Below are positions 1 through 10,675 of a DNA stretch of 64,000 nt, piece by piece. The translations under genes were made by a program, and so were the position numbers. Below the pieces are notes generated by a model. The model made no database searches, was not told the origin of the DNA, and saw only the letters and a program-made list of their open reading frames with translations. Every line of letters begins with the position of its first letter. Position 1 is the stretch's first letter. Location of the stretch: contig JAJEKV010000112.1 in the NCBI GenBank assembly GCA_021234155.1, positions 1,575,287 to 1,639,286 of the forward strand, written 5' to 3'. The DNA comes from Isoetes taiwanensis (taxonomy: Eukaryota > Streptophyta > Lycopodiopsida > Isoetales > Isoetaceae).

Positions 1-1465
1 ATGAACCTTGCAAGACTTTATGCAACAAGTCTTGTGTCAAAGTATGGCTTAGCAACAAAAGGCGTAGCAACATTTAAAAATAAAAATAAAAATAAAAACC
101 CACCATCTAAGTCATTTCGCCAAGCAAGATATTTGGTAACTTGCAACCATATTCTCCAAATTGTGCAATGAAGGTTATAATGCTCTGTATTATTTTGATT
201 TTGCAACACAAGAAAATAGATGAGAAATAAAATCCAAGTAGAAGATTTCATTGATTACTAATCAAATTCTGACATAATAACATGGCAAGAGTTTTAGACA
301 ATTATGTCAACAAAACAATGTCCAAACTTCTAGAATGTCTCGTAAACAATTCGAGAATTATTGAATGGTTCATATTTGTAACATTTGGTTCATAAATTAA
401 ATATTGACCATCATGAATGTTTAAGAAAAAATTGCTAGTTAGGCACTACAATGAATGCAAGATAATATTAAAGAAGAATAGAACTAACTTTGCTAGCAAT
501 CTACTACCTATGAGGGGTTGGCACAGCTTAAAGAGGTTTGCTAGGTGTGACAAGTTCCTGAGTAGCTATTTCAAGAAGAGGCAGAGCCTAGTTCATGCCT
601 GTATACTATTAAATAAAGCGCCTCGACAAAACAATGATATGGAAAAAACTAACTAGAAATACTCCACGCGCTATAAAAGTACTACTGGCATACCCTCATA
701 GAAATACAACAACACAATTACATGCAAACCATAGCAAAATGGCCGTATAACTATACGTCTTGCGCGACCCCAAAATAGTTGTGATAGAATTATAAGGACG
801 TGGGACATCAATAACTTCAAAGAATGGGAGTTGAACCCACTATAATAACGTGAATAGTTATAGAGCCAACGCAACATAGCAACACCTACAATTGATGTTT
901 ACCTGGGATTGAACCATGATTACAAAACCATTGACCACCTGCAACAGCAAATTCAAGAACAAGTAAATATGCCAAGAACCTCAAAACAAAGAGAAGTTGA
1001 TTACCTTGGAGAAACGGGAACATGAAATATTGCACACAGTTTTGCAAACCCTTGGTGCTTTATGATGCCAGAAGAAAGGTAAAGCTCTCATGTGAAAAGA
1101 CTTATGTGCAAAATAAAGTAAGCATGTGCCTTGACTACATGATTGATCATAGAAATCCAAATTCCCTATGCAATTGACTCAAATTCATGCCGCCTTCATC
1201 TTCTATATCCTGCCTGTGGCAAAAAAAGCATGTGGTCACGAACAACCCAAAAGGGGAGGGAAAGGGGGAGGGGGGACAAAAAAATGAGTAATATAGTACG
1301 AAAGAATCACAAATGCATGTGAATGGAAGATTGAGATTGACTTGCTAGAAGGACCTTTGCATGCAAAAGCATGTCTATATAAACTTGAGCATGTCAATGT
1401 AAACTTGAGATTCAATAGATGGAAACCTAAGATTGGCAGGATGAGAAGAAGCATATGCATGCATT
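1..1465. other. No supported gene
   Basis: I see no convincing coding sequence here. Short open frames have no recognisable motif. Two stretches near 825-850 and 900-940 look on the minus strand like tRNA T-arms (GGTTCAACTCCC and GGTTCAATCCC), but no acceptor or anticodon arms can be assembled. The duplicated transposon gene begins abruptly at about 1,466, so this is the unduplicated left flank. Confidence 0.5.
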
Positions 1466-2640
1466 GAGGTTTGTGGGCCTGGTGAGAAGTGTCTGGCCAG
1501 CCAACACACATATGACTCAAGCAGCGAGCTTTGGAGGGCCGTGGTTTGCAACAAGAGCGAGGGTGAAGAATAGTATAAACATGACTGCGTGATGCAAAAA
1601 TGTCAGAGCTATGGCATACAAAGTCTTCCTATATGTTCAAGAGAAAGAGAGGATCATGAATTCTTGCTTGAATGGAAAACGTTTGAAAAGGTAAAACTAT
1701 CTTTAATGCATGCTACAACGAGCTGAGATGTGCTGGCATCCGCTGAATTTTGCTTTTTTTGCTTTCAACTTGCTCTAATCTTACATTTTATGCTGCAGAC
1801 CTTGCTACAGATTCCAATGGAAACAGAAGATGCTGGTGGAGTTGCAGACTGTGTTACCAAGGAAGTATCAGATGGCAGCAGAAAGAAAAGATCCAATGCC
1901 ACCAAGAAGAGAAACAAAAGTAAGAAAGCTAAGGTAGCTGATGGGACACAATCTGAAACTGCAGCACAAAACGAGACCTCAACTGGCAAGGGGAAAAAAA
2001 AAAGGGAACCAAAGCCAATTCTTAGATTGTCTTACAAAAGAATGGAAGTGAAGGATTTTATTTCCTACATGTGTTCCATATTGAAGATATTTGTGCCACA
2101 TAATTACAGGGCTAGATGGCAGGCTCTGCCATTTAGGAGTTGCTTGGATAATATCCAAGATGGCACCATTGTTTCTATAATTGATTCTGTAGAGAACTAC
2201 ATTATAAAAATACAAAGAGAGATTCAGAGCCAGCACTGGCACAATGACCAGATAACAATTCTCATCCACATCACGTATAAGATAGATAAAAGCTTTGGGA
2301 CCAGTCAGCTATTGAAGGAACCCATTTTTACTTAAGTGATGACAAGATCCATGACACTCTTTTTGTGCAGCACTGTCTTAGAAAGCACAATTCATGGCTG
2401 GTCTCAAATGGAGTAGAATTCTCCCGGCATATAGTTTGGTCAGATGGTTGTTATAGCCAATTCAAATCTTTTCGGCCATTCTATTTCCTGTCAAGTTATC
2501 ACAATGAGCTAGGGAAGGAAATAATATGGAATTTCTTTGGGACAGCCCACGGTAAGGGAGAGCACAATGGATAAGGAGCAGTGGGGCATTCACTAGAGAG
2601 CAGCTGGGCATAAACACACTACAGTGTGCCACTTTTGGAA
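1466..2640 (+). pseudogene. DDE-like transposable-element gene, copy 1 (5'-truncated, broken)
   Basis: This is the 3' part of a multi-exon mobile-element gene, about 90% identical to the copy at 5,790-7,060. A first exon (1,466-1,690) encodes a cysteine-rich stretch starting EVCGPGEKC. A second begins after a CTGCAG acceptor at 1,798 and encodes a Lys-rich linker, then an ordered domain. The end carries HIVWSDGCYSQFKS and FFGTAHGKGEHNG; the spaced Asp, His and Glu residues resemble a DDE-type nuclease of plant and animal transposons. That assignment is from memory and uncertain. Lesions include an in-frame TAG at about 1,571 (Trp in copy 2), a frameshift near 2,300 and a stop after HGKGEHNG. 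The 5' part is missing entirely. Confidence 0.6.
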
Positions 2641-3199
2641 CCCCTAAAAGTATACATCAGGTAGTTTTTTGCAAAGCACTTTCTCTAATAGATCGATGAA
2701 ATTTTGAAATTAGATTGAGCCAATAAATGACGGAGGCAAAAGTAATGGCGACCGGCAACCTCGAAATCAAGAGATCTCTCTTTCGATTTTACCAAAACGT
2801 GCACTCTGTTCTAAATGCGCATCATCTCCAATGAGAGAAATTAGAATACCATAGATTGCTTCTGCTTTATTCTTGGGTCTCCAACAACAGTAGTCTCATT
2901 TGATTTCAATAGAGGTATCATCGTAAGCCTACTATTTTTGAAGCAATCTCTGCTCCTATCATGTATCTGAATTCGTTTTTCATATCCAGTGAGGCAATAA
3001 CATACATTGGGATCTGTAGCCAATTACTTCACTTGAAAGCAAACCATGCAATATGCATGAGCTTAACTCATATTGGAGCAAAACCCTTGAACTTTAAAAG
3101 TGCATCAGTGAGTCTCTATGAACCTCTTTCATTAGCTGTTATATGCCTAAGAGGAGTACAATAGTGGAAAAGCAAATGACAATGGTAATTTCTTGATCT

Positions 3200-3890
3200 A
3201 CTCCAAACATATAGCGTAAAAATCGCGAGCAGCACATATCATAGGTTTCATTCCACCACCATACTCTCTCAGTTCATCCATCATAAAGTAATAACTTAAT
3301 AAGACACGTGGACTGATCTAGAAGCATTGTGTCAGGTCCTCCGTCGAGTTTTAACTACCTATCCTTATGTATCTCCTTTTTAAAATACTCTGCAATTTGA
3401 TAGCTTGATGCATACCAAGCTGTAAATCCTTCCTTAATTGGTGAAAGGGCAGCATATACTTTCCAAAATTGATCTGTAGAATTTTTACCCTCTTCTCTTT
3501 GGGATTCCAATACTGTTGTTATCCCATATACCACATTAACTGCTGAGACCTTAGAACAGTAGCCATGATGCCTCTAGAAACTTTTATAGTACAGTTCTGG
3601 AAATCCATGATCTGCTGAAAATGTCTTCAACTCCTCCATTATCTTCTTTATATCTTCACTTATATACTGAAACCGGATTCCACTAATGCAATTAATATGA
3701 GCTAACAACAGTTTCAATCTTTTTGAACTACCGTATGTCCAGATCTTCAGCTTGGTAGCTTCCATAATAATTCCTCTTTCGGCGCACCCATTCCTTTCTA
3801 ACCTCTTCTAAGCGCCTAGCATTCTCATGATCCTTCCCATCTCTTCTCCTTTTCTTGGTTCTTTCACATCAATTTTATTATCCGATTCAT
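3200..3890 (-). pseudogene. CDC45: CDC45 pseudogene fragment, copy 1
   Basis: Minus-strand translation gives the C-terminal half of the replication factor CDC45, a component of the CMG helicase in eukaryotes. Recognisable blocks are FSADHGFPELYYKSF, then HHGYCSKVSAVNVVYG, then a run around LDGGPDTMLLDQ, then YYFMMDELREYGGGMKP in another frame. Reading continues between blocks without introns, which suggests a reverse-transcribed origin. Several frameshifts and stops rule out function. Relative to copy 2, about 300 bp are deleted at 3,765, joining the KLKIW block directly to the RRKRNYYGS block. It lies antisense and 3' to the DDE-like gene, as in copy 2. Confidence 0.75.
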
Positions 3891-4090
3891 CCTCAGATTA
3901 TCTGATTCTTTCGCCACTATCCATACGCAAGTGCTAATGAGGACTGGTTATTCAAGCAAGCAATAGTTTCAATACATAAGACGATAAGTACTTTCCTTTT
4001 GTATTTTCTATTTGTTTTAATTTCTGAATCCTAATTTTTGAAATTCTGTAGGCATGATATGATGTAAAGGATAGTGCGAGTGGCTGTAAG

Positions 4091-4258
4091 ATGTTCCAAT
4101 GGTTAAAATACATGATGAAGATTATAGGAGTTGATGGCGCTTTCGGTGGAAAGAGCGGACGAACGGCACTAGTTTCTAGGCTGTCTCAAGCTGGCGTACC
4201 CATTAATATTGGCATGAAAGTTACAAGGCATCGCGGTATAGAGGCATTTCAAAGATAA
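4091..4258 (+). pseudogene. Tyrosine recombinase C-terminal fragment (Crypton/DUF3504-like)
   Basis: A 55-codon open frame, ATG to TAA, reads KSGRTALVSRLSQAGVP followed by KVTRHRGIEAFQR. This matches the layout of the C-terminal catalytic half of tyrosine recombinases of the Crypton/DUF3504 type. In that layout an Arg-containing helix (NHSLRATAVTRL-like) is followed by a gap to G/R-H-R-S-x-(D/E)-x-(V/F)-x-x-(Y/F)-x-R. The catalytic Arg and the His-Arg pair are present, but the nucleophilic Tyr is replaced or cut off by the stop directly after FQR. No N-terminal part is seen upstream, so this is a remnant. The assignment rests on motif spacing alone. Confidence 0.5.
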
Positions 4259-4592
4259 TTTGTTTCTTTATGTAGGGCAAAAGTATGCTGGTGGGTATCA
4301 AACGCATATATTCGGACGTATGCTTATAGCAGTGTTTTAGCCCTCTTAAAGCACTCCAGTTTTTTCTTAATTTGGGTGCTGGTGGGTGTAACCACCCATT
4401 ATTTTTTCCACGCCCTACATGTACTCACATGTCCACCTCAGCAACAAACCGTTAGGAAATGATTAAGGGATTTTGGCTGGATTTTTGCGCGAATGGTGAT
4501 ATGTTGTAAAATGGAGCCCCCAACTACGTCGAGCTCATCGCCCATGCAAATTCTCCCTCCAATTCACTTATTCTTCCTCTCTCAAGAAATTC

Positions 4593-5226
4593 ATGACGCT
4601 CCCTGATACCGGTCTGGAGGCAATCACATGTTTAGCATTGGATTTTCGGCCAGATGACTTCCAATACACTGTTCCAAATTTGTTGGATCTCACTGAAATA
4701 CAAGAGATATCACATAAAGATCTAGTTTTCTCTGTAATTTACAAGAAATTGAATGCACAGAGAAAGAGAGATCGCAGATTATGGAATAAGATGAAAAAAA
4801 AAACAGTGGTTGAACGGGAATATATGAGCATCAGACACAGGCATGAAACAGCTAAGCTTACAACTGATTACTTCAACAATCATACCAAGAAGCATTCCTC
4901 CCAAAATCAAGGCCGATGTGAAATGGAAATGGAAATGGAAATGGAAATGGAAATGGAAATGGAAATGGAAATGGAAATGGAAATGGAAATGGAAATGGAA
5001 ATGGAAATGGAAATGGAAATGTTCATCACCACGAAATGGAAATCTCGGAACCTGGAACTTTGCCAAATCCAAAAGAGTGCAAGGCAGTAGGAGTGATGCT
5101 CAACAACTTGAAACAGACAATGGTAGCCACAAAGAGGCAAAGGAACCATGATATTTGGAGAGCCAGAATCTCGGCCTGGTGATGGCTTCTTCCACAAAAT
5201 CGAGATGCAATTCTACTATGACAGGG
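4593..5226 (+). CDS. 5' exon of the DDE-like transposable-element gene, copy 2
   Basis: The frame starts with ATG at 4,593 (MTLPDTGLEAITCLALDF) and encodes an acidic N-terminus and a basic helical stretch rich in Arg and Lys. It then runs into the pure GGAAAT hexamer repeat (4,920-5,021). Beyond the repeat a different frame is coding-like: MLNNLKQTMVATKRQRNHD, then ISAW, then DGFFHKIEMQFYYDRVL, ending at a possible GT donor near 5,226. I infer that this belongs to the same gene as 5,790-7,060, because it is the only coding-like block upstream on the same strand and copy 1 lacks it. The repeat has probably shifted the frame. No family recognised. Confidence 0.45.
4920..5021. repeat. Pure (GGAAAT)17 hexanucleotide microsatellite
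   Basis: Seventeen uninterrupted hexamers. The unit length is a multiple of three, so all six frames stay open: Met-Glu or Trp-Lys on plus and His-Phe or Ile-Ser on minus. The long dipeptide frames here are by-products of the repeat. Confidence 0.98.
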
Positions 5227-5789
5227 TTCTTAGGTACATCTATTTCTTGATTTCCTGTCTGTGCTTCTTTATGCTTTTAAGCGTCTGTATCTGCTGAGCG
5301 CTGCTGGCTGGGAGAGGTTCATTGAATAATGTGCAATATTTCTTATGATAAGTTCCAAAAAGATAACAATTGCAACTGCTGCATTAAGAAAATTGAAAGT
5401 CATCCTTCTGTGGTGTAACTTCCAATGGAGATTGAGGTGTGATTCTCTCACTCCTGCTTGCAAGCAAAGCATTACAGAATTTTAGAAACAGAATAACAGA
5501 GTCTCTCCTTGCAAAAAGGATGTTTGGAACTCTGTTGGAGACTCAGGCTTCCGAATTTCTTATCCCTCAAGTGCACCTTATGGATGTCACACAGATATAA
5601 GCTTCCATAGAGAGACTCCTTGCAATTCTTGCATAAATATTTCTAACCAAAGGCCGTCATTCAGCCATAGCTTTCTCAACAATACAAAAAGGCAGACCCT
5701 GAATACCCTATTTTCTTAAAGGCTTTTGAGAAGTTGAAGCCTATGTAAAGAAAGTATCAGAAAGGGAAACCTACTATTGCATATACCAT

Positions 5790-7060
5790 ATGAAGTTGGA
5801 GTATGCCAGAGTAGACCTGAATATTTTAAGATCAGCAAAAATTATATTTCATGGTGAAAAGTGCAAGTGCTGTTGTGAGGTTTGTGGACCTGGTGAGAAG
5901 TGTCTGGCCAGCCAACACACATATGACTCAAGCAGCGAGCTTTGGAGGGCTGTGGTCTGCAACAAGAGCAAGGGTGAAGAATGGTATAAACATGACTGCG
6001 TGATGCAAAAATGTCAGAGCTATGGCATACAAAGTCTTCCTATATGTTCAAGAGAAAGAGAGGATCATGAGTTCTTGCTTGAATGGAAAACATTTGAAAA
6101 GGTAAAACTATCTTTAATGCATGCTACAACGAGCTGAGATGTGCTGGCATCTGCTGAATTCTGCTTTTTTGCTTTCAACTTGCTCTAATCTTACGTTTTA
6201 TGCTGCAGACCTTGCTACAGATTCCAATTGAGATAGAAGATGCTGGTGGAGTTGCAGACTGTGTTACCAAGGAAGTATCAGATGGCAGCAGAAAGAAAAG
6301 ATCCAATGCCACCAAGAAGGGAAACAAAAGTAAGAAAGCTAAGGCAGCTGGTGGGACACAATCTGAAATTGCAGCACAAGACGAGACCTCAACTGACAAG
6401 GGAAAAAAAAAAGGGGAACCAAAGCCAATTCTTAGATTGTCTTACAAAAGAATGGCAGTGAAGGATTTTATTTCCTACATGTGTTCCATATTGAAGATAT
6501 TTGTGCCACATAATTACAGGGCTAGATGGCAGGCTCTGCCATTTAGGAGTTGCTTGGATAATATCCAAGATGGCACCATTGTTTCTATAATTGATTTTGT
6601 AGAGAATTACAGTATAAAAATACAAAGAGAGATTTAGAACTAGCACTGGCACAATGACTAGATAACAATTCTCATCCACATCACGTATAAGATAGATAAA
6701 AGCTTTGGGACTAGTCAGCTATTGAAGGAACCCATTTTTACTTAAGTGATGACAAGATTCATGACACTCTTTTTGTGCAGCACTGTCTTAGAAAGCACAA
6801 TTCATGGCTGATCTCAAATGGAGTAGAATTCTCCTAGCATATAGTTTGGTCAGATGGTTGTTCTAGCCAATTCAAATCTTTTCGGCCATTCTATTTCCTG
6901 CCAAGTTATCACAATGCGCTATGGAAGGAAATAATATGGAATTTCTTTGGGACAGCACACGGTAAGGGAGAGCACAATGGATATGGAGCAGTGGGGCATT
7001 CACTAGAGAGCAGCTGGGCATAAGCACACTACAGTGTGCTACTTTTGGAACCCCCAAAAG
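5790..7060 (+). pseudogene. DDE-like transposable-element gene, copy 2 (3' exons)
   Basis: This is the same gene as 1,466-2,640. The first exon (about 5,790-6,110) is longer than in copy 1 and begins with a Cys cluster, KCKCCCEVCGPGEKC, possibly a zinc-binding knuckle. Trp replaces the TAG stop of copy 1. After an intron and a CTGCAG acceptor at about 6,209 come a Lys-rich linker and a globular segment with SYKRMAVKDFISYMC. That frame ends at a TAG near 6,635 (Gln in copy 1). The DDE-like part continues past 6,780, where WSDGCSSQFKSF-like and HGKGEHNGYGAVGH sequences can still be read across stops. The HGKGEHNGYGA run is better preserved than in copy 1. Transposase identity is inferred from the spaced acidic and His motif only. 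Confidence 0.55.
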
Positions 7061-7319
7061 TACACATCTTAGGTAGTTTTTTGCAAAGCACTTTCTCTAA
7101 TAAATCTTTGAAATTTTGAAATTCGATTGAGCCAATAAATGATGGAGGCAAAAGTAATGGCGACCGACAACCTCGAAATCAAGAGATATCTCTTTCGATT
7201 TTACCAAAACGTGCACTCTGTTCTAAATGCACATCATCTCAAATGGGAGAAATTAGAATACCACAGATTGCTTCTGCTTTATTCTTGGGTCTCCAACAAC
7301 GGTAGTCTCATTTGATTTC

Positions 7320-8660
7320 AATGCTTGATGCATACCAAGCTGTAAATCCTTCCTTAATTGGTAAAAGGGCAGTATATGCTTTCCAAAATTGATCTGTAGA
7401 ATTTTTACCCTCTTCTCTTTGGGATTCCAATACTGTTGTTATCCCATATACCACATTAACTGCTGAGACCTTAGAACAGTAGCCATGATGCCTCTAGAAA
7501 CTCCTATAGTACAGCTCTGGAAATCCATGATCTGCTGAAAATGTCTTCAACTCCTCCATTATCTTCTTTATATCTTCACTTATATACTGAAACCGGATTC
7601 CACTAATGCAATTAATATGAGCTAACAACAGTTTCAATCTTTTTGAACTACCTATGTCCAGATCTTCAGCTTGGTAGCAACATATGTAGAAGAACACATG
7701 GAATCATAAAGTATCCATTCTCCCAGAAGCATATGTCCAGGTTTATCTTCATATATTATCCTAGAAAACTCTAACACCTTCACATTGGTATCATCAAAGT
7801 AATTGTACTTATCATCTGAAGATTTTCAGAACTATTAATATACTAATCAAGCTTCATGACATGTTTGGTATCTTTCATCTGTGATCCTTCCATGAACAAA
7901 TCGATCTGTCAATGTACTCATTCCATCCAAAGAAGTTCATTTGAGTTTTTGTGCATAGCATGTGCAATCTCAAATAGCAAACACCATGTGGTCTTCCATA
8001 AAAGTTGCCACTTCCATAATAATTCCTCTTTCGGCGCACCCATTCCTTTCTAGCCTCTTCTAAGCGCCTAGCATTCTCATGATCCTTCCCATCTCTTCTC
8101 CTTTTCTTGGTTCTTTCACATCAAATTTATTATCTAATTCATCCTCATCTTCGTCTTCAAGATTAGATTCTACTGTTACTAAATCTGATTAGATAGCAAG
8201 ACTAGCCATATCAAAATTATACATCAGATCTGCTTCAGCCTCATCTTCTTTAATGCACAATACCACAACTTATGTGTTATTGTCACTCAAACTGTTAAGA
8301 TGTTTAGATCTATGACTATCAATAACAAAAATTGAAACAGCTCTACGCTTTAGCAGACGTCTTAGGTCACGAGCTATGCCCCAGTTTAGAAGCAACAACA
8401 CTAAAGCTTGATGCTGCTCTACTAATAGCCCTGAATCTTCAATGTCCTGAAAGCTTGTAACAAGATAAATATAATATCTGATTCCATCAGAGGCTAAAAT
8501 TTGTGTTACAATCTTAATGACACATAGAGAATCTGCTGCAAATAGAAGAATAATGATTGGGAAAGTGGTGGTTGTTTTTGCTGAAGACCTAATACTTTCA
8601 TAGAATTGAGTAGCATTTCATTCTCTAACCATTTCTCCTAGCTGAAGAATCCAAGCAAAA
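7320..8660 (-). pseudogene. CDC45: CDC45 pseudogene, copy 2 (N-terminal and middle parts)
   Basis: Reading the minus strand downward from 8,640 gives successive CDC45 blocks: FAADSLCVIKIVTQIL, IRYYIYLVTSF, LLLNWGIARDLRRLLKRRA, SIFVIDSHRSKHLNSLSD, KEDEAEADLMYNFDMASL, ARKEWVRRKRNYYGSGNFYG. After a frameshift come FEIAHAMHKNSNELLW and, in the third frame, LTDRFVHGRITDERYQ, then FSADHGFPELYYRSF. This covers most of the N-terminal DHH-like and middle regions without introns, so a processed pseudogene is likely. In-frame stops and at least two frameshifts make it non-functional. Sequence equivalent to 2,910-3,400 of copy 1 is deleted at 7,321. Confidence 0.8.
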
Positions 8661-10640
8661 TTTAAAGCAGCAGTTTCTGACCAACAGAAGAAAGAGATGG
8701 GCATGATTTTGCGGATGGGCTGAAACCAAGAAAAATCTAAACTAGAAGGGTCTGACCAGTAAAAGAAAGAGATGGACATGATTTTGGGATGGGCATAACA
8801 CTAGTAGAACGTAACCGCAATCGCCAGTTTTCTTAATCATGTCCTTATATGTCACCAAGATTAATCTAACCATTAAAACATTTATTTATTAACCATTTAA
8901 AATACATTTATCTATATTAACCATTACATATATGATGCATTCAACAAGAAATAACACAATCAATCACACCTCTTCGGTGAGGCAATCCTTCCTTTTCTTC
9001 CTTCCTTAAAAAGCCCATTTACATTCTACTTTATCCACAGAAATTCTATGCTTTCTGGCTATTGATACATTCCTAGATAAACACCTAAGTGCCTTGGCAT
9101 TAACCTTTTCTTCCCATGGGCTACATGTTCAATTGACATATAGAGATTTTTTTGCTGCAAGATTATCACTAATACATGAAGATTTTATATATAATTTCAG
9201 TACATACTTGTCTCTCTTTATCAATCTATGATGTTCTCAATAATTTGTTGCTTCTTACAAAATGTTATCAAAAATAGGAAAGAAGTAATAGTGATTAACA
9301 ATCTTTTGTCTTATGTAGACCTTCTCGTCTTTTTTCAACTTTTACACCATTTTACGAAAAGTAAAAAACATTTACATAGCAGTGTTGTTTTTCTTATTTG
9401 GTTTAAAAAAAGATTTGCTTCGAAAGTGATTGCTTGTTTTTGTTTGTTCTTCATTTCTCTAGATCGAGCATGAAACAAGATATCTGGTGGAAATTTGAGC
9501 TTCAATTTTATTACATAAGGGAATCTATTTTCCTCAGGTTTTCCCTTTCGAAGATTCCTCAACGAAGCCGCCAGCCTTAGCAGTGCACATCGACTCGTGG
9601 ATTCCCTCATATAATTCTTTTGGAATAAAGAAATTGGCGATAAACAACTGCACGAGACAAAAGTTGCTCTAATGTTTAGATAACTGAAGCACTTATCTCG
9701 ACTGAACCACTTACCTTGCACCTAGCTCTTGTTGAGATCGATGGTAATGTTCATCTGTAGTGTATTCGGCAAGAAGTTAAAGAGATTCAAAGTTAAACAG
9801 GGTTGTTGACCATCCTTCTGCGTTTGTTATGTTAAAGAAAAAAGGTCTTATATGTTTTTTTATGGCAACAGGGATGCAATCTTTGGGAAACAAAGTGGTT
9901 CGATCTAGGAGTATAATTAATTATCCGAAAAATGTGCATAGAGGTGGGACACTATGTACCTTTTATGGCTCTCCACTACAGTAGCCTATGAAGACCATTT
10001 CTGCACTTAATCAAGTATAGGATGATTATGGGGTTGATATAGGAGGAGCGTTTGTAAACTTAGCTATTCCAATTATTAGGGGGATATGTCAACACCCTGC
10101 TCTCCTCCACAATTTGTTTCGTCTGTACGAAAGTGTACAATGATTATCACATTCCCTATATCCAAAGAAAATGATCGTTACTTGGTAGTTGGGAGATAAA
10201 AAATAAATTAAAAACGTGCCATGTCTCTTGTCTTCACAATGTTTGTTGAAGAACGGAAGAATGTAGTATTATTGACTGACTATGTCCTTGAAGAAGAAGA
10301 TAAAATGAGCATTTTAACGGGTCATAGGAGTTTTCTTAGTTTCTAAAGTGAATAGAAACGACATGTACTGACGTAAAAAAGTACTATCTATTTAAAGTAA
10401 TATAATTCGAAATCCAATTATTTGTTACATGTGCTGCACGAGATATCCATGTGTATGAACAAAACAAACACGGGGGACCTTGGCGGCCCTTTTCTTTGAC
10501 CGGATTTATGTTGTGACACGTATAAATGTTTAACTGCAGCCCACGTTCTAACCAAAACCTAGTTTTGCAGATAGATCTCAGGCGAGACGCTCTTACTTTA
10601 CACAGCTGGATTATATCGAGTAATTAATATACATGTCCGA
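8661..10640. other. Non-coding; 5' flank of bHLH copy A (duplicated from about 9,256)
   Basis: No gene is supported. From about 9,256 to 10,640 the sequence is repeated at 53,556-53,660 and 55,660-57,300 with about 90% identity, so it is the upstream part of the duplicated block. The one longer minus-strand frame (9,335-9,721) is not preserved in the other copy and has no motif. Confidence 0.55.
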
Positions 10641-10675
10641 TGTTTTGTAATCAATCCAAGGGGCCACAAAACTGC

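Noticed and set aside
825-940. Possible tRNA genes (T-arm-like GGTTCAACTCCC and GGTTCAATCCC on minus)
   Set aside because: No matching acceptor stem, D-arm or anticodon arm could be built.
4843-5197. Proteins of alternating Trp-Lys, His-Phe or Ile-Ser
   Set aside because: Translations of the (GGAAAT)17 repeat in other frames.
9335-9721. 128-codon minus-strand ORF
   Set aside because: The duplicate in copy B does not keep the frame and no motif is present.
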